Notes: generated by a model not told the origin, from the letters alone. DNA of 64,000 nucleotides from Eretmocerus hayati (GCA_029851415.1 CM056742.1:59546454-59610453), one strand, 5' to 3'. Counted from the stretch's first letter, positions 34,092-47,894 are shown. Made by a program: numbers and translations.

Positions 34092-34535
34092 ATATCCTCG
34101 ACCATTATTATTCCATGATTTTTGTTGGAAATACCTATCATAACATCGAAATGACCAGAATCTTTGGGGCCAGAGAATAATAAATGGACAGTTTCGTAAT
34201 CTACATTAACATCAAAATTGATTAATGTTTCAGAATTCTTCAGGTGTACTTTGACATTCAGGTTGTATATTTCACTGAAAGCCTTTATCTCAACTTCATT
34301 ACCATAATATATATCCCGTAACATGTGCTCACAATACTGTGTAGAAAATTCGTATGTTTTTATAATACTCATTGCCAACAATGAACTGACGATAAATCCC
34401 CCAATTTGAAGATATGTATTTCACAATGTTCAGACGTATTGATCGATGAAATTCTTGATTACCATGCAATAGATACGAAAAACAACGAAATAAGCAATTC
34501 CCGTCGCCTAACATATATATGACTTGATTATTCAT
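34088..34535 (-). pseudogene. OTU cysteine protease domain of the Helitron
   Basis: Two overlapping frames (34329-34535 and 34088-34381) make one OTU domain. The first has the catalytic Cys loop GDGNCLFRCFSYLLHG, the second the closing segment with the catalytic His (SGHFDVMIG). Together about 145 residues, the usual size. A one-base change in an A run near 34353 breaks it. OTU proteases remove ubiquitin; OTU domains are known in some animal Helitrons and Helentrons, where their role is unproven. Confidence 0.8.
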
Positions 34536-37500
34536 TTTTGCTGAAAATGCGAATCACAAGTATGATGAAAACATAGAATTTTAACGAGATCGATCAAAAT
34601 TTGAATGATTTAGATGATATTGAAATGATATTCACGAAGAACATTATTCTTGGTGTTAAATTTATATCTTTTACTTATGAATTTGATAAAACATTACCTG
34701 TGATCCTACTGTTCTCTAATTTTCCAGTAGACAAAGGACTTTCCAGGTCAATGATAAATGAAGATCTTGCAGATGTAATTTGTAGCTTATTGCAGTAGTG
34801 ATCACTGTTACTGGTGACAATGTGAATAATGATCAATTTTTTATACATTCTACCTTTCTTGCTATAGTAGGGATGGGAATAATGTGCGCCTGGGAAAAAC
34901 TCTTCAAGCTGAATCGTTGGAATGAAAATCAGGGTACTCTCTCGCAACATTATGAATACCTTTTATTATTTTAGTATTGATGGGAATAATGTCTAGGGGG
35001 GGGGGGGTGGTAGGACTTGTTCAAGGTCAATCGTTTGGATGAGTGTCAGATTGAACTTTCTCAAGATAGATACATTTCAATTTCATACATTTTTTTACGT
35101 GTACGAACTGTAGTAGGGGAAGTAATAATTTCCCCAGGGGTGACATTCGATTACGACGTCGATCATTTGACAAACTAAATAGTCGGATTGATCGTTGCCA
35201 ATTGCAAACATTTCGACGGATCAGCAAAAGATTTAGTATCTGTGATGCCTGAAAAATTTCCAGAAGAAAATTCCTAGCTCAAAATCGCATCTGAATTGAT
35301 ACCTGTATAATTTCTACAGTCAAAATATTCTGAGTTCCAGTTTTTAGATATTACAAAACTATTGCCGATTGAGAAATTATAGACTCATCACCAATAACTT
35401 GTGCGTCATATCAGCAATTAAAATTATGATTTGATTAAACTTAATTCCGGCTAGCATTGAGAAAATTGCGTCGTTCTACTCTCTTTCAATCTTGCAATGT
35501 ACATATTCAATATTCTAATGTACGATCATTTGGAATAGCTCCCTGAAATGAAGCAGATCATACTGATTGATTGCGAGAATAACTCTATTAACAATCTACC
35601 ATTATTCCAGAGATAATAGTCCAAAATAATTCAGAATAGATCAAGAAGAGTGCGTTCTTCGACTATTTTTCAATCTCAAAAATCACAGACTAATTTTTTT
35701 CATATGATATCACGTGAAGTGAGTTCCTACGATGAGAGAGATTATGATTGTCACAAGGATAATCGGAGAAAATATATTGTATTCGCATAAAAAAGGCTTG
35801 TCCTTCGCCTGTCGGCATTCCGATCTGTCCACGTGTGAATGTGTAAATGCGTAATGTATATGTGTGAGTGGTCATGGATATGCGTTAGCTATACATTTGT
35901 GGGCGGGTCTGACTCTCTCCGGAATTTTTTCAACATCGGGAGAAAATGCAATCATCTCGATCTTGGATGTCAAGAATAGGGAGTGAGAGTATTGCATGGG
36001 TCCAACAAGAAATCAGAAGAATGAGATTTCGTTTTTTGTTGGTAGAGTCAGTTATTAGATTTCAAGAATTTTCTTCCTCGTGGATTTGGAAAACATAAGT
36101 TGTTGCATGATTGAAATTTTTTTTCATCTATGCTCGTGACGAAGAGCACATTGAAGATGAAATTTGCTGACGAAAGGATATGAGGAGTTCCGTGAAAACT
36201 TTGAAATAGCGTGTGCCGGCGGAAAACATCGTACAAGTGATTTTCGATATATTTTCTGTGGATTCTGGGGATTCTGTTAGGGAAATATTTCAGACAGAAA
36301 TACAAGACTGCTTGTCAGGCGAGATCCAAGAAGTGAGTAGAGCTAATTCATAAGCGATTTTTTCGATTATGTTATTGAACTTATCCCCAGAAATAATTTA
36401 TATTTGATACCATTTCGAACTAAACTGCCGAAGAAGAAGTCAAGATAAGGAGCGATGTCGCTCAGGATGATGCAAAGAAATTCTATAACATATCTAATAA
36501 AAGCTAACAGCACAGGGCCCAGGTACCAGATTCCTCGCTAGATTCATGAAGACTTTCGACTCTCAGCATCTCTAAAATAGAAAAATGGGAGATAATGATA
36601 ACCACATTCTCGATACAAACGCCAAAAAAGTCCCGAAAGCTACTCATGACATATCTTTTTCCATTATGAATGAAAATCCAAATGAACATGGCAGTTTTTA
36701 CTGTAGTACTGACCAAATACTGAATATGATTCTTGAACGTAAATAATCACCGAAAGTCAGTTCATTAATCATCATTCATCTCTTTCGCACCTTCATGGAA
36801 TTACTGTCAGTATTCGACTGATCAATATTAAAATAATGATCATACCAATGATACTGGGCTTCAAAAAAACCATAACGTTGCTGAAGTACGAGACCAATAT
36901 ATTTTTCATAAATCTATTCAACGACGAAATCCTCACAATTTATGAATATACTAACAAGTCATGAGCAACACCAGACTGAGAACATAGCTATTTATCATTT
37001 CACTTTTGTTTGACATTGTAAATCTATGCTTTTTCTTGGTTCGTTCAACAAGAAAAAATTACTCCGTATCACGTTTGCTTGAATGGGTTCGCTTTTTGAA
37101 ACTTCTAAAGTCTTTGTTCTGCAAATTTGTCCTGAGTTGCAGTTCAAGTGCACTAAAAGAATGAGAGAGGATTGGGTTTCCTGTACCTATTCACGGTAAC
37201 CAGGAAGAGAACTCAGATTGAAGAAAAATGTCAAGAAAAACTGGGCACGAGGAATTTTTCGCTTTGGAGTCAGACAGATCATGAATCGTTTTCTTATTAA
37301 AATACATCTTTATCCTATGCTAACCCGCACTGGAGAGATGGTGAATTGGATACAGACAAATGAAAGAACAGAAAATTTCGTCCGCCATCCTAGAAACCCA
37401 CGGATATGGTGCGGTCGGATGCATATTTGAGTTCTTGAGTGCATGGATTAGGTGTTTTTGGGTATCTATATGAAAACCTCATTTGTTCAAGAGGCTCCAT

Positions 37501-39857
37501 GAACTATTGGTGACTTTGCCACGCTGATTGGTGCTGTGCAAACAGTTTCGGAGCAAAACTCGTCTTGAAAATGAGAAAAAGGTCTTAATTTGGATTTGCA
37601 AAGCCGAAGTTGGGTTGCTTACTATAGAGGAGGGACCTGACAATAGTCTAACCCGCTAGCAAGCAGTACAGGATCCGGGGCGGTTGAGATCGCATGATTA
37701 CAAAGTCATACGAGAAACCTTAGAAAATTATTACGAGTCGTATTTCAAGTCTCAAAAACGTTGGAAAGCTTGGAACACGGAAAATCCCACTTTCGTCGGG
37801 AACACTCATATTCGTCGTTTGTCAATCCGAACATGGTCACGTCAGAGAAAATTCAGAATTGAGCTGCTAAATGAATGAACTGTCAAAATTCGAACCCGTT
37901 CATATCGTAATCACAAAGTGAAAGAACTATACTGATTTGAATTCAATGATAAACTAAAAGGTAAAAAATGTGCCAGCTTTATCATTAATTTCGTCTCGAA
38001 TCCTGTCAAAGATTCGATCTAACGTCCTAAACATTCGTCAGATCTTGAGAGATACATTCAAATCCACGGTCCACACATAGAAGGAATATATCAAAGATAG
38101 TACGTATTATAACAACTCAGAGTTATAATGTTAGATTCGCATTCGTGAGCCAATAAAAAAATCCAAATTAGAGGAGAGAGAGAAATGGGGGTCCCATTAT
38201 ATCAGCGTTTACAGTCGTCTGCGTACGCTACGACTCATACATCCGGAAATTTGGATGTTTTCGTATTTTGATTCGTTTACTGCAAAACACCTACTCACGT
38301 CACTGATGGAAGATTAGCCACCTTGTCAGGTGGCTACACTATACGTCTGAGGAAATGACGGTAAGGGTGAGGGTTCCTCCGCAGAGTGATGTTTTGGTAA
38401 AATAAACAATGTGTCACGCAAAAACCTCGGATTTTGAGAAAGAATGATTCTCAGAAAATGTTGAGGAGAAAATTTGAAAATTGTGGTGAAAATGTTGATC
38501 GGTTTCTGACGAGGTTTCTATACGTGGTTTCCATTCACCAACAATTAGATATCTAACGAGTAATTCCACGCGAAACAGACCGACGAGAAAGGGTCATGTC
38601 TCGGGTCTTTTTCTAAGTATTATTAATCGATTCTATGGTCGAAAACATGCACTTTAACCTTAAGCCAGCTGCCCAATACTGGAGTTATAATTTTGATTCG
38701 AAAAATTTATCTAGATCACCGTCAAATGAGTATAGCGTATAATCCTTTTGAACTCCAAAGAGAGGGGAAAAAGTAGTACCCTAATTAATCGACCTGAAGA
38801 GTAGGCATGATGAGGTGCGAGAAAAAAAAGAGAAAGATCTGAGAATGACAAAGGATAAACACCGGTCACCTCGCGTCCTGGAAAATTTAGAACGTTCACT
38901 TTGACTGTATGACTATAATACGGATCCATAAATTGGAGTAACAAGTGCACGAATTTTTCAAAAGCCGATTCAAAGGGTAAATGTTCAAATATACTCATGC
39001 TATCGGACGCAAACGCCTGTCTACTATCAACTTTGCGTCCTTTCAATGGAATACACGCTTGTTCTGCGTTTGAATGGGACACTCTGCGAGCTTTTTTACG
39101 CGTAAAATATGATGGACCGATGCGCTCTTGAAATACTGTAAGATTTTTACGTTGATATATTGAAGTGATTAAGAATTCAATTACTTGTGATTGGTAATTT
39201 CGATTTTGGTACCAATTATTGCGGCCTTGCTTGCCTTATCGAAGGGAAATCTATTCAAAAACAATACGCTGCTAGATGATATTAGCAGAATGCTTTCTCA
39301 CGTCGAAATGTGCTTAGCTTTTTAGATCAAAAGATTATCATTCCGAAATTACTTATCAAAATCACCAATCGTTTCCACAAATTTTATACATACCTTTTAC
39401 ATTTCCAATACCAATCTAAATCTTCTTATCAATAGTCCAATCAATTCAATTCTTTTACCGATTCATTTCCAATTTTTCATTCGTAACTTATTCATATTCC
39501 ACAATCATTACTCACATATCTATCATATTAATTTTCATCGCAATAATACTCTATTTTAAAAAAATAATATCTATTCCCATTCATCTTTGTTTTACAAACG
39601 TAAGAAATAATTAATCACAATTATCATCAACGTATTCCTTTATTTCCGTTCTAACTTCTTCCATCACATTTCGTCAAAAATTACAAATTCTCTCATCTTA
39701 CTTTCATAATCGATCAATCATAGTACTTATACACAAACTCTTACTCTTCATGGATATTCTTCTATTATACCATTTTTTATCGTCTTCCATCAATTCAGGA
39801 TTCCTATTGTACCTAGCACATCCTGGATCTTTTTTCAAACACAAAGTTATAGCATTT
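34536..39857. other. 5.3 kb without recognisable genes
   Basis: AT-rich sequence with only short frames in no recognisable family. Two diverged copies of a ~125-bp unit lie at about 34866-35090 ('gatgggaataatgt' with 'aatcgttggaatgaaaatcag' against 'aatcgtttggatgagtgtcag'), with a 13-bp G run at 34996. The longest frame (38711-39082 minus, 123 codons) has no domain I recognise. It may contain the Helitron 5' end and decayed elements. Confidence 0.5.
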
Positions 39858-42300
39858 GCAGTCTATTAAACAGTTCTCGATTAATGAGTATCCGAAAATA
39901 AAAATGTCAAAATTTTCCAAAAATTGATTATTTTATATTCAAATATCTTTTCTCAAAATCAACAAATCAAATTTTGGGTCACTTGAACAACCATTTTTTC
40001 ATCATTTTCCGTCAATTGGTTAATGTGGAATTTTCATTCATATCTAACTCTACCAATTAAATCATGAATCTTCTATCAATGAAAAAAAAATCATGTACAT
40101 TTCTTTCCCCATACAGTTTAACGTGATTCCGTATTAAACAATCGATCAAGGATGGCCAGATTAACATTTTATGAGGTCACCTCAACTTCCCATATAAAGT
40201 TTTCCTAGACATAAATTCTAAAAACCCGTAATAATTTCTTGAAAATTTTAACATTTTTATTTTCCGATACTCATTAATCGAGAACTGTTTAATAGACTGG
40301 GCTATAAATCCTTTCAGCACATCTTTACATGGTGCTCTACCACTCACATAAATTTGGGAAAGATCGGTCGAAAGGCTGAGGAGAAACCGGGGACGAAAAA
40401 TAATATAATTTATTCCATGACAACAGATTTCGAACATATTTTACAATTGAGATGACTTTTTTATTCTAAAAATCTTGAAGGATAGAGAATCGGCTTCGTA
40501 AATTTTGTTCCTCTCGCCGATATCTATCTATTGTAAGTCACGGTTCTTCCTCCAGTCTTATCCCTGGTCCTCCACGAATTTAACTTTCTCTGTCGTTGTC
40601 TGTGTCCGTCTGTGTGTGTGTCTGTGCAACTCCATTTTTCGTCAACGGTTTCTCCTCAGCGTTTCGACCGATCTTTCTCAAATTTATGTGAGTGGTAGAG
40701 CACCATGTGAAGATGTGCTGAAAGAATTTATAGCCCAATCTATTAAATAGTTCTTGATCAATGAGTATCGGAAAATAAAAATATTAAAATTTTCAAGAAA
40801 TCATTAGGAATTTTTAGAATTTATGTCTAGAAAAACTTTATAAGGGAAGTTGAGGTGACCTAATTAACTGTTAATCTGGCCATCTTTGATCGATTGATTA
40901 ATACGGAATTACGTTAAACTGTATGGGAAAAGAAATGTACATGATTTTTTTTCATTGATAGAAGATTCATGATTTAATTGGTAGAGATAGATATGAATGA
41001 AAATTCCACATTAACCAATTGACGGAAAATGATGAAAAAATGGTTGTTTAAGTGACCGAAAATTTGATTTGTTGATTTTGAGAAAAGATATTTGAATATA
41101 TAATAATCGATTTTTGGAAACTTTTGACATTTGTATTTTCGGATACTCATTAATCGAGAACTGTTTGATAGATTGGGCTATAAATCCTTTCAGCTCATCT
41201 TTACATGGTGCTCTACCACTCACATGAATTTGGGAAAGATCGTTCGAAAGGCTGAGGAGAAACCGGGGACGAAAAATAATAGAATTTATTCCATGACAAC
41301 AGATTTCGAACATATTTTACAATTGAGATGACTTGTTCATTCTACAAATCTTGAAGGATAGAGAATCGGCTTCGTACATTTTGTTCCTCTCGCCGATATC
41401 TATCTATTGTGAGTCACGGTTTTTCCTCCAGTCTTATCCCTGGTCCTCCACGAATTCAACTTTCTCTGTCGTTGTCTGTGTCCGTCTGTGTGTGTGTCTG
41501 TGCAACTTCATTTTTCGTCAACGGTTTCTCCTCAGCGTTTCGACCGATCTTTCTCAAATTTATGTGAGTGATAGAGCACCATGTGAAGATGTGCTGAAAG
41601 GATTTATAGCCCAATCTATTAAACAGTTCTCGATTAATGAGTATCGGAAAATAAAAATGTTAAAATTTTCAAGAAATTATTAGGAGTTTCTAGAATTTAT
41701 GTCTAGAAGAACTTTATAAGGGAAGTTGAGGTGACCTAATAAAATGTTAATCTGGCCATCCTTGATCGATTGGTTAATACGGAATTACGTTCAACTGTAT
41801 GGGAAAAGAAATGTACATGATTTTTTTTCATTGATAGAAGATTCATGATTTAATTGGTAGAGATAGATATGAATGAGAATTCCACATTAACCAATTGACG
41901 GAAAATGATGAAAAAATGGTTATTTAAGTGACCCAAAATTTGATTTGTTGATTTTGAGAAAAGATATTTGAATATAAAATAATCGATTCTTGGAAAATTT
42001 TGACATTTTTATTTTCGGATACTCATTAATCGAGAACTGTTGAATAGATTGGGCTATAAATCCTTTCAGCACATCTTTACATGGTGCTCTACCACTCACA
42101 TGAATTTGAGAAAGATCGGTCGGAGCGCTGAGGAGAAACCGTTGACGAAAAATGAAGTTGCACAGACACACACACAGACGGACACAGACAACGACAGAGA
42201 AAGTTAAATTCGTGGAGGACCAGGGAGAAGCCTGGAGGAAAAACCGTGACTTACAATAGATAGATATCGGCGAGAGGAACAAAATGTACGAAGCCGATTC
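39858..42300. repeat. ~890-bp tandem array with alternating inverted halves
   Basis: A block containing 'ctcagcgtttcgaccgatc' and 'cgattaatgagtatcgg' occurs in plus orientation near 40640 and 41525 and in minus orientation near 40360, 41250 and 42120. The plus blocks are 887 bp apart (40445 to 41332), so the direct period is about 890 bp and each unit contains an inverted pair. About 2.75 units are present. ORFs of 80-120 codons recur in the copies but have no recognisable family. Confidence 0.8.
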
Positions 42301-43869
42301 GCTATGAGTGAAGATTTTTAGGATGAAAAATTAATTTGAGTGAAAAAATTGAGCAAAAAAGTCTTGTCACAAATACAACCCTTTCTCTTTGAGAAAGCAA
42401 TAGTGAAGATCAAAGGATTGTAAGCATCAACAGATGGAAATCTTCAATATGAACTTCATACTCCGGTAGACGAAAGTATTGACAAAAGTGATCATCAAAG
42501 TTTCCGATTTGTACTTGATAAAAGAATGAGTATGAACTATTTAGAACAGTTTTAACTCATCTTTTATGCTCCGTAATGGTTGTAAGAAAATTCACAAATG
42601 CTCGAGGTCACCGCGGGTTTCACTATTTACGCGGTGACTTGCTGATTATCTCGTTTTTCGGCGAATTGGTCGCGAAGCAATTACATGGTCGTGTGCACAG
42701 ATTAATCTGTGAAATTGGGAATTGAAAGATAGGCGAAGAAGGTACTATAATTGATATGAGACTGAAATATTTTAGCAGAAATTTATTTGGGAAGAAAAAT
42801 AAATCGATTTTATATTGGAATAATTTATAAGCAAAATTTGAGATTGTAAGAGATGGGTAGAACGAGGTTCTCAGCTTTGAACGGTGATTCGCGTGTAAAA
42901 TACAAAAAAAATCATCAATTTGTGATAACGGTACGATGAAAAAGAGATAAGAGGTATTGAATGTTAATTGGGATAGTGTGAATGTAGGAGTGCGTTTTTT
43001 GAGGTTGAGAGGGTGGATGAAGGATGATTCTCATATTCATTATATTGAAGGATATAAGTTTTCAAGACTAACCTGTTTTCGATTGGTTTTCAACAGAACA
43101 TCAACAACTATTAAATATTCCAATATTTCATCGAACTGTCCGGGGGTATTGATAAAGAAATGGTAAATATTGTAGATTTGGTAATTTCTTGAGGAATGGG
43201 ATTGAGGATGATATAAAATCCTGAGAACCTAAAATCAATGTTTATAAACAATAAGTATTCAATATTCCTATGGAGATTCCAATTAACCGTGATAAATCCA
43301 TGAACTCACCTGAAAAGTAGAGGTTTTAACGTTCAAGTAAATTTTCCAACAAATTAATATACGATAATTTTATTCATTGAAAATGAAAGGGATATCTTTG
43401 ATGCAGGGAACAACAAACTATTGACGTAAACAATCAGCAGAAGTAATGTTTCGTTGACAACCAACTTCATGTCAATAGTGGAAAATCGATAGCATGAGGA
43501 CTAAATTCTATTTGTTCTGCTCTCGATTTGAATATGATTGAATGATAAATTAATTACAATTTATTGAGAAGTTGTGTAAGTTAATGAGGAGAATATATAT
43601 TAATAAGTTAGTTATGAAAAAAAATTGGAAGGAATTGAAACGAAAACGGTGTAAATACGTAATGGTGACAGATGAATTATTTTATACAAAAATATTAAAT
43701 GTTGGGGGTTGGCGAGCGAAGCGAGCAGGGGGGAACCCCCCCAAGTTAATAATAGTATCACAAACTATGAATATTGACCTTAATTAGAATGACGAACGTA
43801 ATGCCAGTTCACATATAGAATATTTAGTCGCATAAGTATTGAATCTTCCCATATCCAAAGACCTCGAGC
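42301..43869. other. AT-rich stretch, no gene seen
   Basis: No recognisable coding sequence. Around 43703-43744 lies a G-rich block 'gttgggggttggcgagcgaa' followed by 'gggggaaccccccc', which can form a strong hairpin. Confidence 0.45.
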
Positions 43870-44128
43870 TTAAGGTAGTACTAGCGGTACTGATGAGTCC
43901 AAGCGCGGATTAGATCTTCGCTTGACTCGATTCCGCCCGCCTATATAGGTATTAGGGTGGTCCTTATTCCCCAAGTTTCACAGATCCTTTCTCCCCCCCC
44001 CCTCTGGATACCTTCTTTGAGCCGAAAAAACATGGGGAAAATTCTCCCCGAGCCCCTAGAGAGTGATTTAATAGTGCCTCAAAGAGCATCTTGCTTTGAA
44101 ACTCAAGTAAAAAATAACGCTTTTTGTG

Positions 44129-44277
44129 CTCTCTCAACATGAATAAGCTATTTTAGCTGATTTGCAGCTAACGTGGACGGATTTCCACTGAAAATAAGCT
44201 ACAATAGCTGAGAATCAACTAAAATAGCTGATTATCAGTCAAAATCCGTTCGTGTTAGCTGATTCATGCTGAGAGAG
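44129..44277. mobile_element. MITE E3, 149 bp, same family as E2
   Basis: It begins 'ctctctcaacatgaataag' and ends 'gattcatgctgagagag'; TAGCTGA-type motifs fill it, as in 2496-4365. The flanks are TG (44127-44128 and 44278-44279). The other hAT arm holds the same flanking sequence without it (50693-50710), proving an insertion with a 2-bp duplication. Confidence 0.85.
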
Positions 44278-44284
44278 TGATTTT

Positions 44285-45240
44285 TTTGTCCCTATGTTCG
44301 AGCTCTTGAAACTTAGTGTTTCTTCGCGAATGTAAAAGTGGGGATACATGTTTCCACGTAAAATTTGATGCTGAATTGAATTTCATCGTGACATTTGAAC
44401 TAGGATGCCACCCAATACTCGTAAATTGCGTTTTCCGACGCGGAAAACATTTTTAGCGCGACTTTTTCATCTCGTTCGAGTGTCTCAGGCGTCACTTACT
44501 CCCTCAAGATTAATCTAAACCACCTATTTTCATGTAAAAAAAGACGCTAAATTGGAATCCATCGTTATTTCCTAGGTATAATGTCGCCCAACGTGAGGAA
44601 AATGCGTTTTTCCACCGAGAAAGCACCTTAAGCGAGTCTTTCACGCCCGAATCGAGTGTCTCAGGCGTCACTCACTCTCTCGAGATCAATACGAACGACC
44701 TAATTTCATGTAAAAAAACACGCTAAATTAGAATTCATCCTTATTTCCTGGGTATAATGTCGCCTAACGTGAGAAAAATGCGCGTTTCCACCGAGAAAGT
44801 ACCTTAAGCGAGTCTTTCACGCCCGAATCGAGTGTCTCAGGCATCACTCACTCTCTCGGGATCAATACGAATGACCTAATTTCATGTAAAAAAAACCCGC
44901 TGGATTGGAATCCATCGTTAACCACCAGGTATAATGTCGTCTAATGTGAGAAAAATGTGTTTTTCTACCAAGGAAGCTACCTAAGCTCATCTTTCACGCG
45001 GGAATCGAGTGTCTGAGGCGTCACTCACTTTCTCGAGATTGATCTTAACGACCTGATTTCATGTAAAAAACCACGCTGAATCAAAATTCATCATCACTTC
45101 TCAGTAACAACGATGCCTAACGTGGAACAAATGCGTTTTTCTACCCAAAAAGCATCCTAAGCGTATCTTACACCCCCGAATTGAGTGTCTCAGGCGTCAC
45201 TCACTCTCTCGAGACTAATGTGAATTGACCAAAATGTCTC
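44285..45240 (+). repeat. Left subterminal repeats of the hAT, ~175 bp x 5
   Basis: 'gagtgtctcaggcgtcactc' or close variants occur at 44480, 44659, 44830, 45007 and 45184, with 'atttcatgtaaaaaa' between. Such subterminal arrays commonly bind hAT transposase. Confidence 0.8.
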
Positions 45241-46010
45241 TTCCGTTCGATCCGAGAGACTCAGCAATCACTGACTCGCGTAGGAATGGTCAGAATGTTC
45301 CAAATCCATGCCAAATCAGAGTTCACCATCATTTCTACCGTAAAACTGGTCCCTGTAAAGAGACCTAAGGGAGAGTTCCTGCCAAAATCGAAAAACCGGA
45401 TCCGTGACAAACTCCCTTCACAACCATTCCCAAAGGCGCTCACTATCGTATGGAGATCGAGACTGAATCGAATTCGTCAACGGCGTCTTGTTGAAATCAC
45501 CTCCAATCAGCGCGAGATGAAAGTATCTCGTACGAAAACGTCTATGCACTCCGGCCGCCTAATCCAGAAAGAGATCAATCGGGCTTACTCTAACCCAACC
45601 CTCACGGGTAAGGTCCCTATCTCACGCGAAGATTGGAGCGCCCCTTGCTCGTGCGTTGCGGCCGGTCATCGAACCAAACCTTACACGCTTCGCAATCCTA
45701 GCATTCTATGTGAAAATGGGATCCTACGGCCGCTCCAGTAGTCCAGGCCCTGCTCCCAGCCTTTTGTCAGCGTCGATTCACGTCGGTCGTTTTGACAGTT
45801 AACGACGAGCAACGTCAAGCTGTTATGAAATTTTAGTGAGTTGCGAATGAGTAGGTCCCTGGGGAACCGATCGAGATTCTGGAATCACAATGCTTCCCTA
45901 AATTACTCTCTGGTATACTGTCAAGTCTGAATCCATGTCGAATCTGACTATACAAAAGAGTCTTCTGCTGTGACCATGATTTCCAGAGCCAAAATATACC
46001 AGAATTATGA
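45241..46010. other. hAT interior without recognisable gene
   Basis: The longest frame, 45286-45741 (+, 151 codons), encodes a basic product with no domain I recognise. No splice or promoter signal supports it. Confidence 0.4.
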
Positions 46011-46204
46011 TAATTAAGGAGCCAGGCAAAATTTGTCCGTCCACATGCCGCACATCGGGTCGCCTTTTCGGAAGGGGTGAAGTGTAATGGGTGGGTGGAT
46101 GGTAGGGTAGGGTGTTGGGTGGGTGAGTCGATGGATGGATGGATGGATTGCTATGAGGTATGAGGCAAAAATTATGGAGGATGAGGTATAAACACCTGTG
46201 GAAG

Positions 46205-46445
46205 AACCAGCCATGAGTTATGAGGAATTGAGTTATGAGAAACTCGAGTCATGAGGAACTCGAGTTATGAGGAACTCGAGTCATGGCGAACTCGAGTTAT
46301 GAGAAACTCGAGACATGAGGAACTCGAGTCATGAGGAACTCAGTTATGAGGAACTCGAGTCATGAACTCGAGTCATGGGGAACTCGAGTTATGAGGAACT
46401 GGAGTCATGAGGATATCGAGTTATGAGGAACGAGTTTTGCGGAGT
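46205..46445. repeat. ~16-bp minisatellite GAGGAACTCGAGTTAT
   Basis: About 14 copies with t/c variation (gagtcatgaggaactc). Each contains CTCGAG. It is preceded by a GGGTGGATGG-rich tract (46088-46150). Confidence 0.85.
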
Positions 46446-47890
46446 CTGTGATGAGGAATGAATTATCAGAAATGAGGCATAGTCATGGGAATAGAAATGC
46501 TGGAATTAGGTCTAATTACGTGTACCTAGGCCTCATCCGGTGTAGTTTGCTCTTGTTTGGTCCAGTTGGGTTTTATTCGGTGATTGGGTGGCCGTATGGG
46601 TCATGAGGAGGTTTGTGAATCCGTGGGTGATGGGTCGATGAGTGGGACAGTGATCGGGTGGTCGTATGGGTCATGGATAGGTCGAACAGTGGCCGTGTGG
46701 GACACGGGTTGGTGAATTGGTGGGGATGTGTTATGAGGAATTGAGTCGTGAGGAATTGAGTTATGAGGAGTTACAGCAGGTTGTTCGATTCGGAGTTACG
46801 TGAAAGATTGTTCGATTCATTCACTGGTTACGTCGTGTGTTATATTGGATACTCTGTGAGGCATTCCACTGTAATTGCATCATCGAATTTTTTTTCCAAT
46901 AATTGAGCGCCAGTCTAAATTTTGTTCGTCCGGATCCCTCGTATCTGGTTGCCTATGTGGAAGGACTGAAATATCATGGGTGGGTGGATGAGTGGGTAGA
47001 TGGGTGTGTGGGTCCGTGGTCGGGTGGCCGTATGGGTCATGGGTAGGTTGGTGAATGATGGGTTATGGATTATGGCAATGGTACAGAGAAGTAGCGTGGA
47101 GGCACAAAAATAACGTGAATTTTTTGCGAAACTTATATCGATTTCAGCGAATCAGGGGTGCACGAGATGTAGGTCTCTGGTTTTGGTGAACAGTCTCATC
47201 CAACCCCCAAAGACGATATCTGAAGGTGTACAGTTGGATGCTCAAGGGCTTTAGAGTTACAGACTTTGGTATTGCCCACAAGGGCTCATGCTAAGAAAAC
47301 ATAGTAGAAATAGGTCATTCATTGATGACATGTTTCAAGCTCTACAATATAAGTATTCTCAAAGTCAAATATCTTTAAATGCCAGATTCTATTGGCTTCT
47401 GATGATTCGTGCGTTCTTTATTGATTGATATTACATGCAATGTGTGCGCATTCATTCCTTTCGTAAAGTGTAGCTGTTTTATACAGGGGACTGACTGATT
47501 TCTGGCAACGCTGGTGATGGAGTGAGACGAAAGAATAGGATGTTGGCATACTTGAAATTCTCATTTGGTAACTTCAAGAAGTAAGCACCCAGTTATCGCT
47601 TGCAATGCTTTGCAACAATTTCGTTAGGTTTACTGTCAGAATATTTTACTTTAATGAATGTCAAAGAGAGATTACTACATAAAATCACCAAACCACAACA
47701 CTTGTCAAAACTTGCAAAGTTATACTAGGCAGTCTAGATTTAATTTGTTCAATCCAGTATAATAAGTGGTTGTATGAGGGTGGTGGGTAGGGGGTGCATG
47801 GATGAATGAATGGGTGGATTAAAGAGTGGATGGATGGTTGGGGATGATAATGGGGACGGGGGAGGGAAGTACCGGGCTGAAATGGTATAG
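46446..47890. other. hAT interior, G-rich motifs, no gene
   Basis: GGGTGGGTGGATG-type tracts near 46978-47040 and 47765-47870. 46905-46985 resembles 46014-46090. The remainder (47060-47760) is unique-looking AT-rich sequence without a coding signal. Confidence 0.45.
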
Positions 47891-47894
47891 TCCG

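Larger units (their letters stand above)
29577..34535 (-). mobile_element. Decayed autonomous Helitron with OTU domain
   Basis: Reading on the minus strand: OTU protease, Cys-rich zinc finger, Helitron-like N domain, HUH Rep, Y2 motif and Pif1-like helicase, the order expected of an animal Helitron. The frame is broken in at least six places, so this copy is dead. A candidate 3' terminus lies just past the helicase stop. The 5' terminus is not defined; it should lie right of 34535. Confidence 0.85.

Noticed and set aside
38711..39082. 123-codon minus-strand ORF
   Set aside because: No domain, no neighbouring gene signal, and isolated in repeat-rich DNA.
45286..45741. 151-codon ORF as a possible hAT transposase
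   Set aside because: Lacks a BED finger, catalytic residues and the C-terminal dimerisation region; far too short.
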